From: Mycolicibacterium sphagni
GTDB taxonomy: Bacteria; Actinomycetota; Actinomycetes; Mycobacteriales; Mycobacteriaceae
Reading direction: 5' to 3'
DNA length: 64,000 bases
Assembly (NCBI RefSeq): GCF_002250655.1
Contig: NZ_NOZR01000002.1
Coordinates: 62,001-126,000 of the forward strand
Shown here: positions 1 to 7,914 of the stretch, piece after piece
Position numbering within the stretch: position 1 is the first letter of the stretch
How the letters are laid out: each line of letters begins with the position of its first letter
The notes under the pieces: model-generated
The model's input: the letters and a program-made list of their open reading frames with translations, nothing else
What the model was told of the DNA's origin: nothing
The model's database searches: none
Made by a program: the position numbers and the translations under genes

Positions 1-1
1 C

Positions 2-385
2 TGGGGCATCATCGGTATCGACCCCGGCCCGAAGCGACTGCCTTTCATCGGCCGGCTCGGTATGTTGTTCGCGGTCATGCCATTCCATGCGTTCTTCGGC
101 ATAGCGACGATGACGATGACGTCGGTCATCGGGGGCACCTTCTATCGCTACGTCGACCTGCCGTGGCTGGCGAGCCTCAACGACGACCAGCATCTGGGCG
201 GTGCGATCGCGTGGGGCTCCAGCGAGCTGCCGATCATCGTCGTCGTGGTGGCCCTGGTGGTCCAGTGGGCCCGACAAGACCGGCGGACCGCGGTGCGCAG
301 CGATCGGCATGCCGACGCGCACTATGACGACGACCTCGACGCCTACAACGCGATGCTGAGCGAGCTCGCCAAGAACCGGCGCTGA
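2..385 (+). CDS. CtaG-like membrane protein, C-terminal part (5' truncated by window)
   Basis: Only the last ~127 residues are present; the frame is open to the left edge. It shows hydrophobic segments (around [17 protein letters not shown] and [14 protein letters not shown]) and a charged cytoplasmic tail ending in ELAKNRR. The pattern of a conserved MPxHAFFG-type segment, followed by a loop rich in Trp/Asp and a final helix, fits the caa3-type CtaG/cytochrome c oxidase assembly family, which in mycobacteria is often fused to a CopD-like copper domain. That domain, if present, would lie upstream and cannot be seen. It runs convergently into the catabolic block and ends five bases before the TauD gene's stop codon. 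Family assignment is by pattern only. Confidence 0.6.
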   Translation, partial: WGIIGIDPGPKRLPFIGRLGMLFAVMPFHAFFGIATMTMTSVIGGTFYRYVDLPWLASLNDDQHLGGAIAWGSSELPIIVVVVALVVQWARQDRRTAVRSDRHADAHYDDDLDAYNAMLSELAKNRR

Positions 386-390
386 TCAGC

Positions 391-1236
391 TCACTCGATG
401 GGTTCGTCACCCAATATCGTTGTACGCAACATCAATCGGCCCGAGTCGTCGGCGTACTGGCCCGCTCGGTGCAGGACCCCACGGTTGTCCCAGATGACAG
501 TGTCCCCCACCGACCAGGTGTGGCTGTACACATTGCCGGGCTGCGTTGAAGCCTCGAGCAAGTCGCCGAGGACGGCTCGGCCCCGGTCGACGTCCATGCC
601 GACGATGTGGTCGGCAGATGCGCCGAGCACCAACGACTTTCGGCCGCTGCGGTGGGTCCACACCAGCGGGTTCTCGTGAGTCGGGCGGGCACGCCAGCGG
701 GCCAGGTCCTCCGGCGACGGGTCGGGAGTGGTCCGGCGCTGCGAGGCCTCCAGGGAGTGCACGACCCGCATCGAACCGAGCCAGTCCTTGTCGTCGTCGC
801 TCAACATGTCGTACGCCTTATAGGCGCTGGCGAAGTCAGTCTCCCCGCCCTCGGCTGCCACCTGTTTGGCCGACAGCAGCGTGGCCTTCTGCGGGCACTC
901 GTCATGTAGCGGCGTACACCCGTCGATATGCCAGATGAACGCTGCCCGTAGGTAATTGGCGCTAGCGTTCTTCGACTTGTCCATGGTGATCGGATAGATG
1001 CCGGACACCGGGTGGTGACCGTCGGACGACCGGTCCACCTCACCGAGGCGGCTGCAGAACGCGACCTGCGCCTCCGGTTCCAGGTTCAGGCCGGGGAACA
1101 CCAGAACTCCGTTGTCCTCCAGCGCTTCCAAGATGACACCGGCCAGCGAATCGTCGGCGCCGAGTTCGTCGGATTTCAATCCGGTGACCTCAGCGCCCAC
1201 TGTTGAGGTGAGTTTGGTGATGGTCAACGTGCTCAT
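391..1236 (-). CDS. TauD/TfdA-family Fe(II)/2-oxoglutarate dioxygenase
   Basis: This 281-residue protein is a probable non-heme iron, 2-oxoglutarate-dependent hydroxylase. The facial triad is visible: WHIDG (HxD) in the first half and VLHRAG with the distal histidine near the C-terminus, followed by LMLRTTILG, whose arginine normally binds 2-oxoglutarate. Length matches the family (270-300 aa). The ATG at 1236 is chosen because AGGAAG lies 7 bases upstream and it starts 10 bases after the stop of the preceding gene; the open frame extends further upstream but overlaps that gene. It is the last gene of the minus-strand module that begins with the reductase at 4689. It probably performs a further hydroxylation or cleavage step on the product of the Rieske oxygenase; the substrate is unknown. 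Confidence 0.85.
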   Translation of the reverse strand: MSTLTITKLTSTVGAEVTGLKSDELGADDSLAGVILEALEDNGVLVFPGLNLEPEAQVAFCSRLGEVDRSSDGHHPVSGIYPITMDKSKNASANYLRAAFIWHIDGCTPLHDECPQKATLLSAKQVAAEGGETDFASAYKAYDMLSDDDKDWLGSMRVVHSLEASQRRTTPDPSPEDLARWRARPTHENPLVWTHRSGRKSLVLGASADHIVGMDVDRGRAVLGDLLEASTQPGNVYSHTWSVGDTVIWDNRGVLHRAGQYADDSGRLMLRTTILGDEPIE

Positions 1237-1246
1237 GGCTGGCTTC

Positions 1247-1582
1247 CTAGGGTCGGGGTTCGCCGATGCGGACCATGATGGCATCGCACGCGTCGACGGG
1301 CCGGGGCTGGTGCATGATTTCGACCGCCATCGCCACGATGACCAGTGAATAGATCAGGTGCAGCAGGTTGGTGGCATCCTCGGGCAACTCGTCCAGCGAG
1401 AACTTGTCGCAGTAGTCGATGGCCTCTTCCAGCCGGGGGAAGAACGCGTTGTAGAACGCTTCCATCTCGGCCATGCTGCTGGTCACCCGCCGGTCCCACC
1501 GCTGCGTCTCAGTAGGCAGACACCACACGTCGGCGAACGGCTCGAGATCAGCAAAAGCACTGGGCAACATAGCGTCTGACAC
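1247..1582 (-). CDS. small Rieske-oxygenase-associated protein, copy 1 (unknown family)
   Basis: This 111-residue protein has no recognised function. It is clearly paralogous to the 111-residue protein at 9164-9499: both share the blocks CLPTE(T/S)QR, MA(E/D)MxAFY, RxEEAI, CDKFSLD(E/D)LPED and NL(M/L)HL(I/L)YS. Both follow a Rieske oxygenase by a base or two or overlap it. It looks helical and soluble, with one fairly hydrophobic stretch (LLHLIYSLVIVAMAVEIM). It is too short and does not look like the NTF2-fold beta subunit (about 160-190 aa) of classical ring-hydroxylating dioxygenases. Inference: a dedicated accessory subunit or assembly partner of this oxygenase type. The ATG at 1582 lies two bases after the oxygenase stop. 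Confidence 0.75.
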   Translation of the reverse strand: MSDAMLPSAFADLEPFADVWCLPTETQRWDRRVTSSMAEMEAFYNAFFPRLEEAIDYCDKFSLDELPEDATNLLHLIYSLVIVAMAVEIMHQPRPVDACDAIMVRIGEPRP

Positions 1583-1584
1583 CG

Positions 1585-2850
1585 CTACACCCCCGCCGTT
1601 GCGGTGTCACGCTGGTAGTCCTCGACCCAGTCGACGACAGACTTATGCAGATGGCGAACCAGGATTTCCTGGTCGTTGAGCGGAAACTCATCGATGACAC
1701 CGGTTTCCAACGCAGCCTGAGTGCCGCCCAACATGCCGGCATCCTGCAAGGCGAACTCCTTGAGGACTACCGAGGCCACCTCGTGCTCAATGCGTTCCCG
1801 CACATTTCGCGCGGGCGAGAAGTAGGTGAACGCCTCGAATCGGTGGGTGTTGTGGGAGGTTGGCCAGTAGCGGTAGAGCAGATACCAGCCGCCGTAGATC
1901 AGGATCTCGATATTGGGGAAGATCTGGAAGTTACTGATGCCCCACGGCTCGATACCGCCTGGATTCAGGCCGGCTGGCAGCTCGCCGAGATCCGGTGTGC
2001 GCCAGGGCCCGACGAGCCCACTCTGGGTGGCGAGTTCGATCGGATACATGTACTCCGGGGGAAGCAGCCACCGCCGGGTACCCGCAGTGGACACCACGCG
2101 GTGCGGCCCGTCAATCTGGAAGTGCGCGCAGGTGAAGCCGGCATTGGGAACGCGCACCTCCGGCGGCACCTGCTGGGGGTGCAAGGACGGCACGTGGTAG
2201 TACTCTTGGAAGGCATCGGCGAAGATCTTCCAGTTGCTGTTGTTGTCGGCCACCCACTCGTAGCGCTCGGTGAGCTTGTCGAACGGATAGCCGTCCATCC
2301 CGGTCACCATGGGGCCGAGGAACTCTCGCAACGTCTGGCGGGGCTCGCGGTCGAGGTTGATGAAGATGAACCCATTCCACACATCGCAGTGCACCGGGCT
2401 CAGGCCGTAGTCCGCGTTGTCCAGGTCGAAGAACTCCCCCTGCTGCTGCACAAACGTCAGCGCGCCGTCCAGCCCGTAGCGCCAGCCGTGGTACTTACAG
2501 GTGAACTGCCGGCAGCTCCCCTTGACCTCTTCTTTGGGATAGTCGTTCCACATTAGCTTGTTCCCGCGATGGCGGCAGATGTTGTGGAAGGCCCGGATGC
2601 TCTCGCCCCTACCCTTGACCACGATCACCGACGCAAGGGCGATTTCGATCTCTTTGGTGAAGTAACTGCCGACGCGCGGAACATCCTCCACCCGGCCGAC
2701 ATTGAGCCAGGCCCGTTTGAAGATGGCCTCGCCTTCGAGTTTGTAGAACTCTGGCGACGTGGAGTCCTTGAAGGAGATCGGACCGGTGCCCAGGTCGGGG
2801 TAGTGCTCGGTCCAGCTACCCTCCGGCGGCTTGGGCCAGGTGACTGCCAT
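1585..2850 (-). CDS. Rieske non-heme iron oxygenase, alpha subunit (copy 1)
   Basis: A 421-residue ring-hydroxylating/demethylating oxygenase large subunit. The N-terminal Rieske [2Fe-2S] site is CRHRG followed by CKYHGW (CxH...CxxH). The catalytic domain shows NWK, then DAFQEYYH and SLH, supplying the bridging Asp and two His ligands of the mononuclear iron, and a later LQDAG motif for the third, acidic ligand. Length is typical. The ATG has AGGAGG 6 bases upstream. Electrons probably come from the reductase at 3667-4689, since no separate ferredoxin gene is present. A close paralogue lies at 9496-10761. The oxygenase presumably acts on an aromatic, steroid-like or N-methylated substrate; nothing in the sequence fixes which. 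Confidence 0.92.
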   Translation of the reverse strand: MAVTWPKPPEGSWTEHYPDLGTGPISFKDSTSPEFYKLEGEAIFKRAWLNVGRVEDVPRVGSYFTKEIEIALASVIVVKGRGESIRAFHNICRHRGNKLMWNDYPKEEVKGSCRQFTCKYHGWRYGLDGALTFVQQQGEFFDLDNADYGLSPVHCDVWNGFIFINLDREPRQTLREFLGPMVTGMDGYPFDKLTERYEWVADNNSNWKIFADAFQEYYHVPSLHPQQVPPEVRVPNAGFTCAHFQIDGPHRVVSTAGTRRWLLPPEYMYPIELATQSGLVGPWRTPDLGELPAGLNPGGIEPWGISNFQIFPNIEILIYGGWYLLYRYWPTSHNTHRFEAFTYFSPARNVRERIEHEVASVVLKEFALQDAGMLGGTQAALETGVIDEFPLNDQEILVRHLHKSVVDWVEDYQRDTATAGV

Positions 2851-2906
2851 GGGAACCTCCTACTGGTGTCGGACTAGGGCTGACAAGGTCTGCGCGGCCA
2901 CGATGT

Positions 2907-3650
2907 TCACATCACTGAGCCGCCGTTGACACCGATGGTCTGACCGGTGATGAATCCGGCCTCATCTGAGCTCAAGAATCCGACCATCGCGGCGATATCG
3001 TCGCCGGTGCCCATATGCCCAATCGGAATGTTGGCGACCATCTGCTCGGTCGGCGGCAGTATTCCGGCGGCCTGCTGTTGATGCTGCATCGGCGTCTCGA
3101 TCCCCGACGGTGGGATGTTGTTGACGGTGATGCCGCGCGCGGCGTACTCACGGGCCAAGGACCGGGTCAGGCTCAGCACCGCGCCCTTGGACGCGGCGTA
3201 ATGCGCCATTTCCGGCGAACCCCGCTGGGCACTCGACGACGAGATCATGATGATGCGCCCCCAGCCGGCGGTGAGCATGTCGGGCACCGCGAGCTGGCAG
3301 GCGTGGAACGTCCCCGTCAGGTTGACCGCGACAACCCGATCCCACGCTTCGACGCTGAGGTCCAGGAATGGCGAGAAGCCGAACAGCCCTGCGCTGGTGA
3401 CCAGGATCGTCGTCGGCCCCAGCTCGGAGCGCACTTTTGCGAACGCGTCTTCCATCGCGGGTCGGTCGGTGACGTCAGCGCCGACGCCGATCGCGGCCAC
3501 TCCCTGCGCGCGCAGGTCTTCGGCAACGCGTTGCGCCGCAGTCTCGTTGAGGTCCAGGACGGCGACCTGGTTGCCGCGGCGACCCAGCTCGTGGCACGTC
3601 GCTTCGCCCATGCCGGAACCTCCGCCGGTGACCACCGCTACTCGACTCAC
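2907..3650 (-). CDS. SDR-family NAD(P)-dependent oxidoreductase
   Basis: A 247-residue classical short-chain dehydrogenase. The cofactor motif TGGGSGMG is at the N-terminus, the catalytic Ser lies in an SSSS stretch and the catalytic pair is YAASK; the C-terminal block GFITGQTIGVNGG is standard. The usual NNAG motif reads VTSAG, a small departure. I chose GTG at 3650 because AGGGGAG lies 8 bases upstream and the protein then begins at the first beta strand; ATG at 3674 is an alternative that would overlap the reductase gene by 8 bases. It sits between the reductase and the Rieske oxygenase and is a plausible dihydrodiol or alcohol dehydrogenase for the same pathway. Confidence 0.88.
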   Translation of the reverse strand: MSRVAVVTGGGSGMGEATCHELGRRGNQVAVLDLNETAAQRVAEDLRAQGVAAIGVGADVTDRPAMEDAFAKVRSELGPTTILVTSAGLFGFSPFLDLSVEAWDRVVAVNLTGTFHACQLAVPDMLTAGWGRIIMISSSSAQRGSPEMAHYAASKGAVLSLTRSLAREYAARGITVNNIPPSGIETPMQHQQQAAGILPPTEQMVANIPIGHMGTGDDIAAMVGFLSSDEAGFITGQTIGVNGGSVM

Positions 3651-3666
3651 ACCGACCACTCCCCTG

Positions 3667-4689
3667 TTACTCATAGATGACCCGCACCGTCGTGGTGGTG
3701 GGCATGGCCTGGCAGGTCAGCACCCAGCCGTCGTCGACCTCGTCGTCGGTGAGCGCGTTGTTGTTCAGCATCCGCGCGGCGCCCTCGGTCACCTGGGCGA
3801 TACACGTTCCGCACGAACCGGTTTCGCACGACGACGGCGCCTTCAGGCCCGCCAGCCGCGCGGTCTGCAGCAGCGTGTTGCCGGACCGATACCGCGCCGT
3901 GGTGGAGCGCCGATCCAGTTCGATGATCACCTCTTTGGTGACGTCGGTTTCGCCGGGCGCGGCCTGCGGTGTGGCGGTGACGAACCGCTCCAGGTGCACA
4001 CGATCCGTGGGCACCGCCATCTCGCACAGCCTCGCCTCGACCGCGTCCATGAAAAGGGTTGGACCGCAGACGAAGTATTCGGCATCACCTACACGTGCGA
4101 GGAAATCCGCCAGCACGCCGGCGGTGACCACGCCGCGCACGGTATCCACATGGTGGTGTACCGCGATCCGGTTCCCATACTCCTCGAGGAGGTCGCGCAA
4201 CGGCTCATCGAAGATCACCGAGTCCGCGCTGCGGTTGGCATAGAAGAGCTGAACCCCGCGCTGCGTCGTAGCCAGTGCCGTACGAATCAGAGAGAACACC
4301 GGTGTGATGCCGCTGCCGCCGGCGAAGGCCACGATGTCGCGATCGGAGGAGTCCAACACGAATCGCCCCTGAGGCGCTTCGGCGTGGATCTCGGCGCCGG
4401 CTACCAGGGTGTCGTTGATCCAGTTGGAGACCACCCCGCCCGGGTCACGTTTGACGGTGATTCGCAGCGGCTCAGCCAGCGCCGGCGACGACGACATCGA
4501 ATAGCACCGGCGGTGCTCCACGCCCCCGACCGTCACCCGCAGTGTCAGGTACTGACCCGCGACATAACGGAACCGGTCTCGGTGATCGGAAGGCACGTCG
4601 AGGACCAACGAGACACAGTCGGCGGTCTCGGACTTCACGTCGGAAATCCGCAGCCGTACACATTCGTCGCCGCTGACTGTCGTTGCCAT
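3667..4689 (-). CDS. FAD/[2Fe-2S] oxidoreductase (Rieske oxygenase reductase component)
   Basis: This 340-residue protein has the order flavin-binding domain, NAD-binding domain, C-terminal plant-type ferredoxin domain. Visible motifs are RCYSMSSSP (FAD binding, RxYS), AGGSGITPVFSLIR (NAD(P) binding), YFVCGP, and CETGSCGTCIAQVTEG with a further cysteine in VLTCQAMP, completing the four [2Fe-2S] ligands. This layout matches the KshB/PaaE/VanB-like class IB reductases that feed Rieske oxygenases. The ATG at 4689 begins the conserved domain; the frame continues 14 codons upstream through AT-rich promoter DNA. It is the first gene of module B and is preceded by the element at 4699-4719, which ends only 9 bases from the start codon. 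It probably serves both Rieske oxygenases of the window. Confidence 0.9.
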   Translation of the reverse strand: MATTVSGDECVRLRISDVKSETADCVSLVLDVPSDHRDRFRYVAGQYLTLRVTVGGVEHRRCYSMSSSPALAEPLRITVKRDPGGVVSNWINDTLVAGAEIHAEAPQGRFVLDSSDRDIVAFAGGSGITPVFSLIRTALATTQRGVQLFYANRSADSVIFDEPLRDLLEEYGNRIAVHHHVDTVRGVVTAGVLADFLARVGDAEYFVCGPTLFMDAVEARLCEMAVPTDRVHLERFVTATPQAAPGETDVTKEVIIELDRRSTTARYRSGNTLLQTARLAGLKAPSSCETGSCGTCIAQVTEGAARMLNNNALTDDEVDDGWVLTCQAMPTTTTVRVIYE

Positions 4690-4698
4690 TGCGGGCCA

Positions 4699-4719
4699 CA
4701 ATATCAAGTACTTGTTATT
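4699..4719. promoter_or_regulatory. candidate operator, copy 1 (core CAAGTACTTG)
   Basis: The core TATCAAGTACTTGTTA contains a perfect 10-bp palindrome at 4705-4714. The full 21-bp element matches the reverse complement of 10813-10833 at 20 of 21 positions. It lies directly in front of the reductase gene. Its symmetry and size fit a TetR- or MarR-family dimer site; which regulator binds is not known. Confidence 0.6.
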
Positions 4720-4745
4720 ATCATCAAGCACTTCGCGGACAAGGC

Positions 4746-5942
4746 CTAGAAGTAGTCCGCCAAAACGAACTCGTCCGCCACTTCTGTCCCGCGCCGGTCT
4801 GCGATCAGCTTCGCGATCCGTTGCGTGGCGCCGAGCGCGATCCCTCGGATCAGGAGGTGCGCCAGCGCCACCTCCAGTCGGGTCTTGACGTGAATGAATC
4901 GGATCAATGCCGGGGTCAATTGGTTCTGCGCGGCTTCGGCGTAGGGACGTACCAGCCTCTCGTAGGCGACGAACGCTTCGGCGTGATCACGATGCCGCGA
5001 GAGCTCACCGGCGAGGACGTATGCGCCGACGAGGGCCAAAGCGGTACCCGATCCGGTGAACGGCGTCGGGCAGTAGGCGGCGTCACCCACGAGCACAACC
5101 CGACCCTTCGACCACCGCGAGACGTGGACCTGGCTCATCGGCCCGAAGTAGAAGTCCTCGACGGCGTCCAACTCCGAGCTCACCCGATCGGCGATCGTTC
5201 CCCGTCCGTCAAGGGCCCGCCGGAGTAGGTCTTTCGGGGCGGCAGCATCGCCGGGCGTGCCATCCTCGTGTGCGAGAAACGTGAGGAGAACCGTCGTCTC
5301 CGTGTCGTTGCCCGGCCTCAATGTGAGGAATGTGCCGCCAAGGCCGTTGACGGTGAGAGCCCAATGGTCATCTTCGGGGCGTCGCGGAATGTTGAAGAAC
5401 GACATATGGGCACCGAGATAGCGAAAGCGCACCTCCTGCGCCATCACCATCTGTCGGGTTGAGGAGCCCATACCCTCAGCACATACCACGAACTCGAAAT
5501 CCTCGACCGTACGGTCGCCGAAAGTCACCGACACGCAGTGACTTTTCTCTTCGAGATACGCGACCACAGTATCGAATCGGTACTCACACTGGTCCTGCGT
5601 GAGGTCGTACAGGATTCGAGCGAAATCACCGCGGAGTATCTCGAAATCGTTTGTGAGGGAACCGAATGCCTGCTTCGGAAGGGTCGCCACTACGTGACCA
5701 GCCGCGTCGAGGTACTTCTGGCCCTGCTCCTGCGTGTCCTTGGCGATGACGGCGTCGACGAGCCCCATCTTCTCGATGACTCGTTGCCCGGCCCCTTTGA
5801 TGTCGACGTTCTGACCACCGTCCCTCAGGCCCGGCGCCTTCTCGGCCACCACGACGGTATAGCCGTACTTGTTCAACCAATACGCGCATGCAGGCCCTGC
5901 GACACCGCCGCCGCAGATCAAGACCTTCTTGTCGGGGTTCAC
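4746..5942 (-). CDS. FAD-dependent monooxygenase (PHBH/TetX-like)
   Basis: A 398-residue single-component flavoprotein hydroxylase. The dinucleotide-binding motif is VLICGGGVAGPACA at the N-terminus; the second FAD-binding motif is VLVGDAAYCPTPFTGSG around residue 290. Length is typical of aromatic hydroxylases and tetracycline-type monooxygenases of the UbiH/PHBH fold. The start is GTG at 5942, because it forms a GTGA overlap with the stop of the upstream methyltransferase; an upstream in-frame ATG would lie inside that gene. The translational coupling implies that the methyltransferase and monooxygenase act together, on a phenolic or enolic compound by analogy with family members. Substrate unknown. 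Confidence 0.88.
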   Translation of the reverse strand: MNPDKKVLICGGGVAGPACAYWLNKYGYTVVVAEKAPGLRDGGQNVDIKGAGQRVIEKMGLVDAVIAKDTQEQGQKYLDAAGHVVATLPKQAFGSLTNDFEILRGDFARILYDLTQDQCEYRFDTVVAYLEEKSHCVSVTFGDRTVEDFEFVVCAEGMGSSTRQMVMAQEVRFRYLGAHMSFFNIPRRPEDDHWALTVNGLGGTFLTLRPGNDTETTVLLTFLAHEDGTPGDAAAPKDLLRRALDGRGTIADRVSSELDAVEDFYFGPMSQVHVSRWSKGRVVLVGDAAYCPTPFTGSGTALALVGAYVLAGELSRHRDHAEAFVAYERLVRPYAEAAQNQLTPALIRFIHVKTRLEVALAHLLIRGIALGATQRIAKLIADRRGTEVADEFVLADYF

Positions 5943-6619
5943 GACCCAACACGCAGCGAAAGTTCGACGTCCGAGCCGCACGGCGCCGTCAGATAGCCTC
6001 GCGCAGGGTCGCGCATGTGGGACAAGAACTCTGGGTTGAAATCAGCATTGTCCGCCACGACCAAGCCGCCCACCCGCAGACGGGGTTCGATGAGGGCGAG
6101 GATGTCGAGATACAACGGCTTGGCGCCGTCGAGCAACAGCAAGTCCACCTCGTCCGGGATGCCGGCGCTGAGAGTCTCGAGTGCGTCGCCTTCGCGGAAG
6201 TCGACCAGCTCAGCCAGACCGGCCTCCTCGAGATTCGCTTGCGCGCGCGCCACTTTGGACGGCTCGAATTCGCTGGTGATCAGCCGGCCCCCGCCGTTGT
6301 CGCGCAGGCCCGCTGCCAAGCAGATGGTCGAAAGACCGAACGAAGTACCGAATTCCACGACCGTAGTTGCGCGGGTACTACGCACGAGCATGTAGAGCAA
6401 GCGGCCAGTCTCTCGCGACACCGACAACGGGATGTCCTTCAAGAGAAGGTAGAGCTCGGTGTAGTCCGTCTTGCTTCGGACCATCGCGTGCTGTTGCTCC
6501 TGCGACATGTCTTTCCAGCGCTGCGGGATGGAGGGATGATTGGCAGGCGAGGCGCTTTCGTCGATGGCAAACAAGCGATCAAGCAGTGCAGCAACGGGAT
6601 TGGAGGCGAGGGTGTTCAT
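5939..6619 (-). CDS. class I SAM-dependent O-methyltransferase (CmoM/catechol OMT-like)
   Basis: A 226-residue methyltransferase. Motif I is VVEFGTSFGLSTICLA, the acidic end of strand 2 is TSEFEPSK, followed by DFREGDAL and the DLLLLDGAK motif with the metal-binding-type Asp of cation-dependent O-methyltransferases, then GGLVVADNAD. This matches the class that methylates catechols or other vicinal hydroxyls. The ATG at 6619 is preceded by AGGGAG at 9 bases; an upstream in-frame ATG runs through the promoter and is unlikely. It is coupled to the FAD monooxygenase by GTGA. A methyltransferase inside an oxygenase cluster may modify a catechol intermediate or detoxify it. Confidence 0.87.
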   Translation of the reverse strand: MNTLASNPVAALLDRLFAIDESASPANHPSIPQRWKDMSQEQQHAMVRSKTDYTELYLLLKDIPLSVSRETGRLLYMLVRSTRATTVVEFGTSFGLSTICLAAGLRDNGGGRLITSEFEPSKVARAQANLEEAGLAELVDFREGDALETLSAGIPDEVDLLLLDGAKPLYLDILALIEPRLRVGGLVVADNADFNPEFLSHMRDPARGYLTAPCGSDVELSLRVGS

Positions 6620-6781
6620 CGTGGTACTCCCTAGAACGTGATGTACCGCAAGAATACGATCATTTCGTCGCATTTGGTATTCGCATTCCAGCCCGGCGAT
6701 CGGCACACCGGCAGGCATGGACTCACCTGGGATTTCGGGGCGTCCGACGGCGTGAGCGTCGGCGGGCCTGTCAGCGGTTCG
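6620..6781. promoter_or_regulatory. intergenic region between tetR and the methyltransferase-monooxygenase pair
   Basis: This 162-base gap is AT-richer than its neighbours and presumably carries the promoter of the methyltransferase-monooxygenase pair. GAATAC at 6652-6657 faces GTATTC at 6677-6682 across 19 bases, a possible but weak inverted repeat for the TetR protein encoded immediately upstream. No other structure was seen. Confidence 0.3.
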
Positions 6782-7429
6782 TCAGGTTTTCTCGGGCGTC
6801 CTATGGGCCAGTTCGGTGATGTAGGCGCAGAACATGTCCGCCATCGCCTCGGCGTAGGCGGTGATCTCCGCGGGCGTGCGGGGGCGTTCGGAGAACTCTT
6901 TTCCCACTGTCGTGAGTGTTGTCCCGATCAGGTCGCCGGCGAGCGTACGAGTTCGCTTACCCGCGTTGGGCAGCAACTCGTGCATGAACGACTGAAAGAC
7001 CGCGTCACCCGATGCTTGCGCCTCTTGCGCTTCGGGCGCGTCGCGATAGAGGGGCGCCGCATCACTGAGCGCCACCCGCATGGGGGCCTCTTCGCACTCC
7101 GAGCGGATGAAGGCATGAACCAGGGCGCGGAGCCGTTCGATTGGCGTCTTGCGGGCGTCTTCGATGATGGTGTGCAGTATCTCCGTCGTCTGCTGCCACT
7201 CGTCGCTTTGCAACCTGAACAGGATCGCCGCTTTGTTCGGGAAGTATTGATACAGCGACCCGACGCTGACGCCGGCTCTCTCCGCGACTCGCGCCGTCGT
7301 AAAGCGCTGGGCCCCCTCGTTAGTCAAGACCTGGGTGGCCGCTTCGAGGATCGTTGCAACGAGTTCGGCCGAACGGGCCTGTTTGGGCTGCTTTCGAGAA
7401 GAGATCTGCGGTGCTCGGCGCTCGGTCAT
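6782..7429 (-). CDS. TetR/AcrR-family transcriptional regulator
   Basis: A 215-residue repressor-type protein. The N-terminal helix-turn-helix is clear: ARSAELVATILEAATQVL, then FTTARVAERAGVSVGSLYQYF and PNKAAIL, the canonical TetR signature. The C-terminal ligand domain is unassigned but resembles the AcrR-like TetR_C group with a helix-rich effector pocket. It lies in the same orientation as the genes on both sides: 26 bases after the MarR gene and 162 bases before the methyltransferase. It is a candidate for control of the methyltransferase-monooxygenase pair or of the two Rieske modules; the effector is probably a pathway substrate. No target can be assigned from sequence. Confidence 0.9.
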   Translation of the reverse strand: MTERRAPQISSRKQPKQARSAELVATILEAATQVLTNEGAQRFTTARVAERAGVSVGSLYQYFPNKAAILFRLQSDEWQQTTEILHTIIEDARKTPIERLRALVHAFIRSECEEAPMRVALSDAAPLYRDAPEAQEAQASGDAVFQSFMHELLPNAGKRTRTLAGDLIGTTLTTVGKEFSERPRTPAEITAYAEAMADMFCAYITELAHRTPEKT

Positions 7430-7455
7430 GGCGTGCGAGAACTCCCCACAACCGG

Positions 7456-7914
7456 TCAGTCGGCGTCGGGATGCAGAGTGAACGAGACCTCGCCGTGCCC
7501 CTGCACGACAATGCGAACCAGCAACTCGGCCAACGTCTTACGTTCTTCGGGATTCAGCACCGAGAACAGTTCATCGTGGGCGGCGACGGCGTCGGCATTA
7601 GCCGCTGTGACGATGCGACGGCCCTTCTCGGTGAGGTAGGCGCGTTGGATGCGGCCATGCTCGGGATCGGGTTTGCGTTCGATGAGGCCGTTGCGCTCCA
7701 GGGTGGCCAACGCCAACTGGGCACCCTGCGGGCTGATCAGCAGCCGGCGGCCCAGTTCGGCCCCGGACAATCCCGGCTCGTCGGCGAGCTGACGCAGCAG
7801 GCCGATTTGGGCACTGGTGACGCCGTGCTTGCTGATCGCCTCGTTGACGGTGTGCCCCGAGTAGTGGAAGGCCTGCTTGAGCAGCCAGAGGAGGTTCTCT
7901 TGCCCATTCTTCAT
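7456..7914 (-). CDS. MarR-family transcriptional regulator
   Basis: A 152-residue winged-helix protein. The recognition helix region is SGAELGRRLLISPQGAQLALATLERNGLIE and the wing is RKPDPEHGRIQRAYLTEKGRR, both textbook MarR. The ATG at 7914 overlaps the TGA of the amidohydrolase gene (ATGA), which fixes this start; longer in-frame extensions read through the amidohydrolase and are discarded. As the last gene of the Rieske-2 operon it is likely to be feedback-controlled by a metabolite of the pathway. Candidate targets are the 21-bp elements at 4699-4719 and 10813-10833. Confidence 0.9.
   Translation of the reverse strand: MKNGQENLLWLLKQAFHYSGHTVNEAISKHGVTSAQIGLLRQLADEPGLSGAELGRRLLISPQGAQLALATLERNGLIERKPDPEHGRIQRAYLTEKGRRIVTAANADAVAAHDELFSVLNPEERKTLAELLVRIVVQGHGEVSFTLHPDAD

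Noticed and set aside
3247..4749. 500-codon open frame on the plus strand opposite the reductase and SDR genes
   Set aside because: Antisense to two well-defined genes; composition is Arg/His/Gly-rich, typical of GC-rich shadow frames.
6652..6682. GAATAC and GTATTC facing each other across 19 bases before the methyltransferase gene
   Set aside because: Six-base arms with a long spacer arise easily by chance; kept only as a note in the intergenic feature.
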